This document shows, in pieces, positions 1-6,061 of a stretch of 6,061 nucleotides of DNA. The DNA comes from JBEGTT01 sp041179245 (GTDB lineage: Bacteria > Pseudomonadota > Gammaproteobacteria > Burkholderiales > Rhodocyclaceae). Location of the stretch: positions 1 through 6,061 of the forward strand of contig JBEGTT010000194.1 of the NCBI GenBank assembly GCA_041179245.1, read 5' to 3'. Position numbers and translations under genes: made by a program. The notes under the pieces are model-generated. The model made no database searches. It was not told where the DNA came from and worked only from the letters and a program-made list of their open reading frames with translations. The stretch's first letter is position 1. Every line of letters begins with the position of its first letter.

Positions 1-349
1 CTTGGAAATAATGCCCGCCAAGAACCACGCCCATTTCAAGAACCATTAACGTGCCAATAACCACCCCAAGCGGCAAATATTTCCAAAATCCCTCACGAAT
101 TCTATCCATATTAATGTCTAACATCATGACCACGAATAGGAACAAGACCATTACCGCGCCTACATAAACCATGACTAGCGCAATAGCCAAAAACTCTGCT
201 TCCAATAAAGCCCAAATACCTCCTGCAGTGAAGAAGCACAGGACAAGATTTAACGCCGCATGCACCGGATTACGCGCAGTAATAACGCGCAATGCTGCGA
301 ATATCAGAATTGCTGAGAGGAAGTAAAAAACACTAGCTTTAAAGTCCAT
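1..349 (-). CDS. nuoJ: NADH-quinone oxidoreductase subunit J (membrane subunit), 3' end cut by the window edge
   Basis: NuoJ (ND6 family) is a small membrane subunit between NuoH and the antiporter-like subunits, and its third helix takes part in coupling. The visible part is 116 residues, roughly the first 55-60% of a protein usually near 185-210 residues, with no stop before the left edge. It starts MDFKASVFYFLSAILIFAAL and shows four hydrophobic segments (about 5-22, 30-49, 52-77 and 92-112). The signature stretch is EAEFLAIALVMVYVGAVMVL at 50-69. Within it, the VYVGAVMVLFLF part matches the family's conserved helix with the pi-bulge and tyrosine. ATG at 349 lies 12 bases after nuoI, with TAGGAA six bases upstream. 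The frame is continuous and nothing in the visible part looks broken. Confidence 0.95.
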   Translation of the reverse strand, partial: MDFKASVFYFLSAILIFAALRVITARNPVHAALNLVLCFFTAGGIWALLEAEFLAIALVMVYVGAVMVLFLFVVMMLDINMDRIREGFWKYLPLGVVIGTLMVLEMGVVLGGHYFQ

Positions 350-355
350 AATCAA

Positions 356-361
356 TTCCTA
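356..361 (-). promoter_or_regulatory. Ribosome binding site of nuoJ
   Basis: The minus strand reads TAGGAA, six bases before the nuoJ ATG, and fills half of the 12-base nuoI-nuoJ gap. Spacing and match are ordinary. Confidence 0.65.
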
Positions 362-850
362 TTAGCGGTACTGAGCGTCTAGCGCACGATCCTGAGCAAT
401 CTGTGATTCATAGCGATCGCCATTGGCCAGCAGCATTGCTTTTGTGAAGTACAGATCCCCGCGTTTTTCACCGTGATATTCGAAAACACGTGTCTCAACG
501 ACTGCATCAACTGGGCATGCTTCTTCACAAAATCCACAGAAAATACATTTTGTCAGGTCAATATCGTAACGAGTGGTACGTCGAGATCCATCATTTCGCT
601 CACCGGCCTCAATGGTAATAGCCATTGCAGGGCACACGGCTTCACATAGCTTACAAGCGATACATCGTTCTTCACCATTTTCGTAACGACGCAATGCATG
701 CAAGCCGCGAAAGCGAAAACTCTGAGGCGTTTTTTCTTCTGGATACTGAACCGTAATTTTCCTAGCGAAAAAATACCGTCCCGTAACCGCCAAACCCTTA
801 AACAACTCCTTAAGGAGCAGGCTATTGAAGATTTCCTTCATGGCACCCAT
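362..850 (-). CDS. nuoI: NADH-quinone oxidoreductase subunit I (ferredoxin-type, two [4Fe-4S])
   Basis: NuoI (TYKY family) carries clusters N6a and N6b, which relay electrons from NuoG to N2 on NuoB. It sits on NuoH where the arm meets the membrane. The protein has 162 residues, the length usual in betaproteobacteria. An amphipathic N-terminal stretch (about 5-28) precedes the conserved ARKITVQYPEEKTP at 29-42. Two CxxCxxCxxxC motifs give C63, C66, C69, C73 and C102, C105, C108, C112. The fourth cysteine of each motif, followed by proline, pairs with the other cluster, as in bacterial ferredoxins. The tail YHGEKRGDLYFTKAMLLANG is typical. ATG at 850 is preferred over the in-frame ATG at 841 because AGAGG lies five bases upstream of it. 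The gene starts 9 bases after nuoH ends. Confidence 0.98.
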   Translation of the reverse strand: MGAMKEIFNSLLLKELFKGLAVTGRYFFARKITVQYPEEKTPQSFRFRGLHALRRYENGEERCIACKLCEAVCPAMAITIEAGERNDGSRRTTRYDIDLTKCIFCGFCEEACPVDAVVETRVFEYHGEKRGDLYFTKAMLLANGDRYESQIAQDRALDAQYR

Positions 851-855
851 GTTTG

Positions 856-861
856 CCTCTT
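856..861 (-). promoter_or_regulatory. Ribosome binding site of nuoI, decides the start
   Basis: The minus strand reads AAGAGG, ending five bases before ATG at 850 and overlapping the nuoH stop. The alternative in-frame ATG at 841 has only a weak GGTG before it, so this site favours the 162-residue NuoI. Confidence 0.7.
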
Positions 862-1909
862 AATTCCAGATATTGAGTGGGGACATCATCCACACACCCA
901 CAACAAAGAACCACACCAAAGTAACAGGAATAAACACCTTCCAACCCAAACGCATAATTTGGTCATAGCGATAACGCGGAAAGGTTGCCCGAAACCACAG
1001 GAATAGGAAAAGAATCGTCGACATTTTCATTGCTAACCAGAAAAAACCTCCTGGCAAGAAATCGAGCGGCGAATCCCATCCACCCAGAAATAGTATCGAT
1101 GTCAAGATGGCTACCAAAATCATATTTGCGTATTCAGCAAGAAAAAATACTGCGAACGCCATTCCTGAATACTCCACATGAAAACCGGCAACGATCTCGG
1201 ACTCCCCTTCTGCCACGTCAAACGGTGCCCTGTTTGTCTCCGCTACACCTGAGATCAAGTAAACAACGAACATTGGGAGTAAGGGTAGCCAATTCCACGA
1301 AAGGAAATTGAGGCCAAAATCTGCAAAAATACCGTGCTGCTGAGCTTGTACTATTTGTACAAGATTTAAGCTGTTCGAAACCATTAACACGCAGACCAAC
1401 GAAAATCCCATCGCGATCTCGTAAGAGATCATCTGTGCAGCTGAACGCATCGCACCCAGAAAAGCATACTTTGAGTTAGAAGCCCAACCGGACAGGATAA
1501 TCCCATAAACACCCATTGATCCGATCGCCAGAATATAGAGCAAGCTAGCATCAATATTTGCGAGTACCAAGCTGTCAGTAAAGGGAATCACTGCCCATAC
1601 GGCCAATGCAGGAGCAAACGCCAGCATCGGTGCAATCAAGAAAATCCCTTTATTAGCACCTGAAGGAACAATAATTTCCTTCAACAGAAGCTTAAGGCCA
1701 TCGGCAATAGGCTGCAACAGGCCCAACGGACCAACCCGATTGGGCCCAATTCGAACTTGCATGTAACCGATAACTTTACGTTCAGCCAAGGTCAAATAAG
1801 CAACTGACAAAAGCAGTGGTGCAATGATCAGCACAATTTTAATTAGCACCCAGACAGCCGGCCAAAGACCACCGAACATGCCTTGCCCAAAATGCATCAA
1901 TACGTCCAT
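860..1909 (-). CDS. nuoH: NADH-quinone oxidoreductase subunit H (membrane subunit at the quinone site)
   Basis: NuoH (ND1 family) anchors the peripheral arm in the membrane, forms much of the quinone-binding chamber and links it to the proton channels. It has 349 residues and is highly hydrophobic, with about eight membrane segments by eye (for example near 15-40, 88-110, 122-141, 160-178, 207-222, 249-275, 287-307 and 325-342). Signature stretches are VRIGPNRVGPLGLLQPIADG at 52-71 and AETNRAPFDVAEGESEIVAG at 223-242. The second is the conserved acidic loop (E224, D231, E234, E236, E238) thought to pass the quinone signal to the membrane. The ATG at 1909 shares one base with the nuoG stop (TAATG), with GGAG eight bases upstream inside nuoG, which favours coupled translation. 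The length fits the longer betaproteobacterial form rather than the 325-residue Escherichia form. Confidence 0.97.
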   Translation of the reverse strand: MDVLMHFGQGMFGGLWPAVWVLIKIVLIIAPLLLSVAYLTLAERKVIGYMQVRIGPNRVGPLGLLQPIADGLKLLLKEIIVPSGANKGIFLIAPMLAFAPALAVWAVIPFTDSLVLANIDASLLYILAIGSMGVYGIILSGWASNSKYAFLGAMRSAAQMISYEIAMGFSLVCVLMVSNSLNLVQIVQAQQHGIFADFGLNFLSWNWLPLLPMFVVYLISGVAETNRAPFDVAEGESEIVAGFHVEYSGMAFAVFFLAEYANMILVAILTSILFLGGWDSPLDFLPGGFFWLAMKMSTILFLFLWFRATFPRYRYDQIMRLGWKVFIPVTLVWFFVVGVWMMSPLNIWN

Positions 1910-4239
1910 TATGCACGCTCCACAGAAATCGGGCCAAACATCGCGCCAAGTTGAGCAGTAGACCAGTGCGCTGCAGAAACGAGAACACAGTTACTAGGCA
2001 CTTTGTCATCTAGTTCAGCCAATAGATCAGCTGAACCCCCACCTTGCTTAACCTTAACCATCTGCCCTGAAAGCAGTTCTAGAGAAGCCAACGTAAGTCC
2101 ATTCATGCGAGCAGTCGGCTGGCGAGCATCATGCGTACTTTGCAAAGAAGTTGCACGTCGTACGAGTGCGTCAGTGAAATAAATAGGCACATCAGCAATC
2201 CGTTGAAGCGTTGCTGTCCGGGGAACAACGTTCAGATTCAACCCTTGTAGGGTCGAATTAAGACCTGTTGCAAACAACGCGTCTTTACCGAAAACTTCGT
2301 CACGGACCTCTTCACTGCTGTTGTAGTCGAATCCAGTGCAATTCAGAATATTCGCTAATACACGAAGAACTTTCCAGCCAGGCCGAGTTTCACCAAGAGG
2401 CTTAACCAAACCACTAAAGCTCTGAATACGGCCTTCAATATTGACAAAAGTACCGGACGTTTCTGTATATGGAGAAGTAGGCAGCAATACGTCAGCGTAT
2501 TTCATTACCGTATCTGATGCGAAAGCGCCCATATGGACAACTAATTTTGCCTCAGCTAAGGCAGAAAGCGCAATCTGTGAGTCATAAAGATCGCTTTCGG
2601 CTTCCAATCCCATCAGAAGATATGCCTGCCTAGGTTGCTCAAACATCTGCTTAGCATTTGCGCCCTTAGGTGTTGCGCCAGCCAAATACCCACCAATGCT
2701 GTTTGCACCATCACCTAAAACACCAAGGCTTGCACCAACGACTTGGGCTAAAAACTGTGCTAACAACCGAATCTGTGCAGCATCCTCACTCTGTTCAGCC
2801 ACATTCCCTAGAAGGACTGCGGCCTTCTCACCAGAGACAAGACTTTTTGCAATTGCAACAGCCTCAGTGCTTACGTCAACTTCAGGTAAGCCAATGGGCA
2901 ATGTAACAGCGTTGATCTGCGCTGCCGCCTTCACAATGCTTGCCAGCACCGTAACTAATGCTGAGGGCGCAACAGTAATTTGTGAGTGGAGTTTGATCAG
3001 CTGATCATCTCCAGTCACAGAAACCAGACTAACTTCAGTATATTTCTTGGCTGCTTGGCGTAAACGTTGGGCCAGAAGTGGGTGATCCTTCCTAAGGAAA
3101 GACCCTACAACCAGAACTGCATCTTGATTCTCAAGTTCAGCAACAGGAAGACCTAACCAAGGAATTCCGGCACGATAATCATCAGCGGAGAAATCGCTAT
3201 GCCGTGGCCTAAAGTCAATGTTTCCACTACCTAATGCCCCAACTAATCTTTGAATAAGATACAACTCTTCAACCGTTGAGGAAGGAGAGGCTAGTGCGGC
3301 TAGGCTATCACCACCTGATGTGGCGGTAATATCACGAAGCGCATGCGCAACATAATCAAGAGCCACATTCCAAGGGACCACTTTCCACTCGCCACCTTGA
3401 CGAACCATCGGTTTGGTTAAGCGTTGTTCTGAATTTAGCGCCTCATAAGAAAAGCGCTCTTTATCACTAATCCAGCACTCATTTACGGCTTCATTTTCAA
3501 ACGGCAATACGCGCATCACCTTGTCATGCTTAACCTGCACAACTAAGTTTGCACCTAGCGAGTCATGAGGGCTAACCGTTTTACGCCGTTGTAACTCCCA
3601 AGAGCGCGCAGAATAACGGAACGGCTTAGAAGTTAGTGCGCCGACAGGGCAGAGGTCAATCATGTTGCCTGACAACTCAGAATCAACCGTGCGCCCAAGA
3701 AACGTCGTGATTTCTGAATGCATATTTCGACTGGACATCCCCAGTTCCATCACGCCTGCAATCTCCTGCCCAAAACGGACGCAACGGGTACAGTGAATGC
3801 AACGACTCATCTCTTCCATGGAAATCAGTGGACCGACTTTCTTATGGAAGACAACACGTTTTTCTTCTTGATAGCGACTCTTTATGTCACCGTATCCCAC
3901 TGCCATGTCCTGCAATTGACACTCACCACCCTGGTCACATACTGGGCAATCTAAGGGGTGATTGATCAACAAAAACTCCATCACACCCTTCTGGGCTTTA
4001 GTTGCAAGTTCAGAGTGTGTAAATACCTTCATACAATTGGTTACAGGTGTAGCACAGGCAGGTAAAGGTTTTGGTGCTTTCTCAACCTGCACAAGACACA
4101 TCCGGCAATTAGCCGCAATGGAAAGTTTTTTGTGATAGCAGAAGTGCGGGATATACACCCCTAGCTGCTGCGCAGCGTCCATGACGGTACTTCCGTCCGC
4201 CACCTGCGCTTGTTTGCCGTCGATTTCGATTTCTAGCAT
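1909..4239 (-). CDS. nuoG: NADH-quinone oxidoreductase subunit G (75 kDa-type iron-sulfur subunit)
   Basis: NuoG is the large peripheral-arm subunit that carries electrons from NuoF towards NuoI. It has 776 residues. The N-terminal ferredoxin-like domain holds N1b ligands C34, C45, C48 and C62. The His-Cys motif gives N5 with H94, C98, C101 and C107. N4 has C147, C150, C153 and C197. From about 220 to 690 it resembles molybdopterin oxidoreductases (for example ADVLLPTSPYTETSGTF at 582-598). This domain is known in the family to be structural, without the cofactor. The end (about 711-770) looks like the small C-terminal barrel domain. The fourth cluster N7 of Escherichia and Thermus is missing: the aligned positions read K220, S223 and S227, with only C255 kept. 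The ATG at 4239 has AAGG seven bases upstream and lies 20 bases after nuoF. Its stop overlaps the nuoH start. Confidence 0.97.
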   Translation of the reverse strand: MLEIEIDGKQAQVADGSTVMDAAQQLGVYIPHFCYHKKLSIAANCRMCLVQVEKAPKPLPACATPVTNCMKVFTHSELATKAQKGVMEFLLINHPLDCPVCDQGGECQLQDMAVGYGDIKSRYQEEKRVVFHKKVGPLISMEEMSRCIHCTRCVRFGQEIAGVMELGMSSRNMHSEITTFLGRTVDSELSGNMIDLCPVGALTSKPFRYSARSWELQRRKTVSPHDSLGANLVVQVKHDKVMRVLPFENEAVNECWISDKERFSYEALNSEQRLTKPMVRQGGEWKVVPWNVALDYVAHALRDITATSGGDSLAALASPSSTVEELYLIQRLVGALGSGNIDFRPRHSDFSADDYRAGIPWLGLPVAELENQDAVLVVGSFLRKDHPLLAQRLRQAAKKYTEVSLVSVTGDDQLIKLHSQITVAPSALVTVLASIVKAAAQINAVTLPIGLPEVDVSTEAVAIAKSLVSGEKAAVLLGNVAEQSEDAAQIRLLAQFLAQVVGASLGVLGDGANSIGGYLAGATPKGANAKQMFEQPRQAYLLMGLEAESDLYDSQIALSALAEAKLVVHMGAFASDTVMKYADVLLPTSPYTETSGTFVNIEGRIQSFSGLVKPLGETRPGWKVLRVLANILNCTGFDYNSSEEVRDEVFGKDALFATGLNSTLQGLNLNVVPRTATLQRIADVPIYFTDALVRRATSLQSTHDARQPTARMNGLTLASLELLSGQMVKVKQGGGSADLLAELDDKVPSNCVLVSAAHWSTAQLGAMFGPISVERA
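1918..1921 (-). promoter_or_regulatory. Ribosome binding site of nuoH, inside the nuoG coding end
   Basis: The minus strand reads GGAG, eight bases before the nuoH ATG, within the last codons of nuoG (Val-Glu-Arg-Ala-stop). Together with the one-base TAATG overlap, it fits stop-restart translation of nuoH after nuoG. Confidence 0.7.
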
Positions 4240-4246
4240 GTCGCTA

Positions 4247-4250
4247 CCTT
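4247..4250 (-). promoter_or_regulatory. Ribosome binding site of nuoG
   Basis: The minus strand reads AAGG, seven bases before the nuoG ATG at 4239, within the 20-base nuoF-nuoG gap. It is a modest match, but the spacing is right and the protein start MLEIEIDGKQ is typical for NuoG. Confidence 0.65.
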
Positions 4251-4259
4251 GGAACTGAA

Positions 4260-5591
4260 TTAGTTAGCTGGCGGTTGGTGGAAACCACTACCAGCCCACT
4301 GGACATCACGCGGCACAAGACAACGCTTGTGTTCGATGTGATAAGCGAACTCGTCTCGGAAATGCTTAATGAAACTTTGGACAGGCATTGAAGCCGCATC
4401 CCCGAGTGCGCAAATGGTACGACCCATAATGTTATTCGTAACAGAACTTAGCAAATCAAGATCATCAGGCCTACCTTGACCATTCTCAATACGATGCACA
4501 ATCTTGTACAGCCAAGATGTACCTTCGCGGCACGGCGTACACTGACCGCATGACTCTTCGTAATAGAAGTAAGACAAACGATCCAACGCCTTAACCATAC
4601 AAGTCGTCTCGTCCATCACAATAACCGCACCAGAACCAAGCATTGAACCGGCTTTGCTGATGGAATCATAATCCATGGTCACGTCCATCATGACGTCTCC
4701 CGGCACTACGGGTGATGATGAACCACCAGGGATCACGGCTTTAAGCTTACGACCACCTCGCACACCACCACACATTTCCAACAATGTTGAAAACGGTGTC
4801 CCAAGAGGGATTTCATAATTTCCAGGCTTATTAACATGGCCAGAAACAGAAAATAACTTTGTACCGCCATTGTTTGGCTTACCCAGATTCAGGAAGCTTT
4901 CACCGCCCATCTTCAGGATGAACGGAACCGCCGCAAAAGTCTCGGTGTTGTTAATCGTTGTAGGTTTGCCATAAAGGCCAAAGGATGCGGGGAATGGCGG
5001 CTTGAATCGAGGCTGCCCTTTTTTACCCTCAATAGATTCTAGCAATGATGTTTCTTCACCGCAGATATAGGCGCCATACCCATGGTGGGCAAACAACTCA
5101 AATCCGAACCCTGAACCCTGAATATTCTGACCAATAAGACCTGCAGCACGCGCTTCATCAAGTGCTGCTTCGAATCGTTCATAAATTTCGAAAATTTCAC
5201 CGTGAATATAGTTATAACCACGGGTTGCACCCATCGCGTAGGCGGCTATTGCCATACCTTCGATAACCGAATGAGGGTTGTAACGAAGGATGTCCCGATC
5301 TTTAAAAGTACCAGGCTCACCTTCATCGGTATTGCAGACAACGTATTTATCGCCAGGGAATGAGCGTGGCATAAAAGACCACTTCAAGCCTGTTGGGAAA
5401 CCGGCACCGCCACGGCCACGAAGTACCGATGTTTTCATTTCACCAATAACTTGCTCTTGTGGAATTTTTTCCGAAAGGATCTTGCGCAGCATTTCATAGC
5501 CACCGCGCGCAACGTAATCTTTAAGTTGCCAACCGTCGTCACTGGTCGCACCGGCCATCAAAACCGGATTAATTGAGCTGAGGATCGCCAT
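4260..5591 (-). CDS. nuoF: NADH-quinone oxidoreductase subunit F (NADH-binding, FMN and [4Fe-4S] N3)
   Basis: NuoF is the entry point of complex I: it oxidises NADH with FMN and passes electrons to cluster N3. The protein is 443 residues, normal for the family. Visible motifs, in order, are the glycine-rich FMN/NADH loop GRGGAGFPTG at 59-68, the flavin-site stretch NTDEGEPGTFKDR at 87-99, the NADH-site segment GAYICGEETSLLESIEG at 173-189, and the SLBB-like region around 245-330. The N3 ligands are C348, C351 and C354 (SCGQCTPCREG) and C394 (TICALGD). The ATG at 5591 follows the nuoE stop with no gap (TAAATG) and has a strong GGAGGA ribosome site inside the end of nuoE, so the start is well supported and translation is probably coupled to nuoE. 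All ligands are intact and there is no sign of transfer. Confidence 0.98.
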   Translation of the reverse strand: MAILSSINPVLMAGATSDDGWQLKDYVARGGYEMLRKILSEKIPQEQVIGEMKTSVLRGRGGAGFPTGLKWSFMPRSFPGDKYVVCNTDEGEPGTFKDRDILRYNPHSVIEGMAIAAYAMGATRGYNYIHGEIFEIYERFEAALDEARAAGLIGQNIQGSGFGFELFAHHGYGAYICGEETSLLESIEGKKGQPRFKPPFPASFGLYGKPTTINNTETFAAVPFILKMGGESFLNLGKPNNGGTKLFSVSGHVNKPGNYEIPLGTPFSTLLEMCGGVRGGRKLKAVIPGGSSSPVVPGDVMMDVTMDYDSISKAGSMLGSGAVIVMDETTCMVKALDRLSYFYYEESCGQCTPCREGTSWLYKIVHRIENGQGRPDDLDLLSSVTNNIMGRTICALGDAASMPVQSFIKHFRDEFAYHIEHKRCLVPRDVQWAGSGFHQPPAN

Positions 5592-6061
5592 TTACTTAAG
5601 TTCCTCCAACAGAGCGTCAATTTGCGCAGGCTGCATAAAACTACACATGCGATGGTTGTTGACAAGCAAAACAGGCGCATCACCACAGGCGCCCATACAC
5701 TCGCCCTCTTTGAGCGTGAAGCGGCCATCGGCAGTTGTTCCACCCAGTCCGACCCCGAGCTTTTTCTGCAAATACTCAGCCGCGTGGTACCCACCAGAAA
5801 GTGCGCATGGCAGATTTGTACATACCGTGATCTTGTGGCGACCCACGGTATTGAGATCGTACATATTGTAAAAAGTAGCGACTTCTTGAGCCGCCATCGG
5901 TGGCATTCCAAGATAGTTAGCAACTAATTCAATTGCCTCGCCAGGCAACCAACCCAGTTCAACCTGAGCAATAGCCAAACACGCCATCACTGCTGACTGC
6001 TTTTGGTCAGCGGGATATTTGGCAACCTCTCGGTCAAATTTTTGTAGAGTCTCAGCGGATA
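5592..6061 (-). CDS. nuoE: NADH-quinone oxidoreductase subunit E (24 kDa-type [2Fe-2S] subunit), 5' end cut by the window edge
   Basis: NuoE is a peripheral-arm subunit of complex I on the cytoplasmic side. It pairs with NuoF and carries [2Fe-2S] cluster N1a. The frame is open to the right edge: 155 residues are visible, beginning SAETLQKFDREVAKYP, a typical start of the NuoE helical domain, so probably only a few residues are missing. Numbered from the first visible residue, the N1a ligands are C80 and C85 (TVCTNLPC) and C121 and C125 (GECMGAC). The motif VATFYNMYDL lies at 60-69. GTG at 5990 and ATG at 5987 are not the start, because conserved NuoE sequence continues upstream of them in frame. 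The stop TAA directly abuts the nuoF ATG. Family assignment is certain; only the true start is unseen. Confidence 0.97.
   Translation of the reverse strand, partial: SAETLQKFDREVAKYPADQKQSAVMACLAIAQVELGWLPGEAIELVANYLGMPPMAAQEVATFYNMYDLNTVGRHKITVCTNLPCALSGGYHAAEYLQKKLGVGLGGTTADGRFTLKEGECMGACGDAPVLLVNNHRMCSFMQPAQIDALLEELK
5602..5607 (-). promoter_or_regulatory. Ribosome binding site of nuoF, inside the nuoE coding end
   Basis: On the minus strand the sequence reads GGAGGA, ten bases before the nuoF ATG, and it overlaps the last codons of nuoE (the Glu-Glu pair). It is the strongest Shine-Dalgarno match in the window. With the TAAATG junction, it supports the ATG at 5591 and suggests translational coupling of NuoE and NuoF, which act as a pair. 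Confidence 0.8.

Noticed and set aside
698..1006. Plus-strand open frame of 102 codons across the nuoI/nuoH junction
   Set aside because: It is antisense to two well-conserved genes, its composition is basic and low in structure, it matches no family I know, and both minus-strand genes are intact. It is a shadow frame.
2670..3004. Plus-strand open frames opposite the middle of nuoG
   Set aside because: They lie antisense to the less conserved NuoG body, are rich in His and Gln or Ala and Thr as expected from the complement, and show no family signature.
2994..3007. Perfect 14-base palindrome TGATCAGCTGATCA with two GATC sites inside nuoG
   Set aside because: It encodes ordinary NuoG residues around D412-I415. 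A perfect 14-base palindrome is expected about 0.4 times by chance in 6 kb, it does not extend further, and it is not near a gene boundary.
4240..4259. The largest intergenic gap (20 bases) as a possible terminator or promoter
   Set aside because: It is too short for either, has no inverted repeat, and holds only the nuoG ribosome site.
5558..5923. Minus-strand open frame of 121 codons overlapping nuoE and the start of nuoF in another frame
   Set aside because: NuoE and NuoF in the other frames carry all their cluster ligands and family motifs. This frame has no recognisable domain.
5622..5927. Plus-strand open frames antisense to nuoE
   Set aside because: Two different plus-strand frames are open here by chance opposite a conserved gene; neither shows a domain or an evident ribosome site.
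5985..5990. GTG/ATG pair as the start of nuoE
   Set aside because: The in-frame sequence upstream (SAETLQKFDREVAKYPADQK) is conserved NuoE N-terminal sequence, so the real start is just beyond the right edge.

Overview
This window is a piece of the operon for respiratory complex I (proton-translocating NADH:quinone oxidoreductase, NDH-1). All genes are on the minus strand, so transcription runs from the right edge to the left edge in the order nuoE (its first few codons lie off the window), nuoF, nuoG, nuoH, nuoI, nuoJ (its 3' part lies off the window). The window is almost wholly coding. Intergenic gaps are 0 to 20 bases and one junction overlaps by 1 base. There is no room for an internal terminator, and I see no promoter, RNA gene, mobile element, repeat array or CRISPR.

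The organism looks like a betaproteobacterium of moderate GC (near 48% by eye, not computed). NuoG is 776 residues, without the extra N7 iron-sulfur cluster of Escherichia and Thermus. NuoI is the short form of 162 residues. The NuoE, NuoF and NuoH sequences read like those of Burkholderiales, Nitrosomonadales and Neisseriales. I would not name a genus.

Layout: 6061-5592, nuoE, the thioredoxin-fold [2Fe-2S] subunit (N1a). 5591-4260, nuoF, with FMN, the NADH site and [4Fe-4S] cluster N3. 4239-1909, nuoG, with N1b, N5 and N4 and a molybdopterin-oxidoreductase-like body. 1909-860, nuoH, the membrane subunit at the quinone site. 850-362, nuoI, the two-[4Fe-4S] ferredoxin arm (N6a, N6b). 349-1, nuoJ, a membrane antiporter-module subunit.

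Together these genes encode most of the electron path. NADH gives a hydride to FMN on NuoF, and N1a on NuoE is a side store. Electrons run through N3 (NuoF), N1b, N4 and N5 (NuoG), then N6a and N6b (NuoI), and on to N2 on NuoB (encoded outside the window) and quinone next to NuoH. NuoH and NuoJ carry the start of the coupling chain to proton pumping. Every expected cluster ligand is present and no gene is broken. This is a housekeeping region and I found no undescribed system in it.
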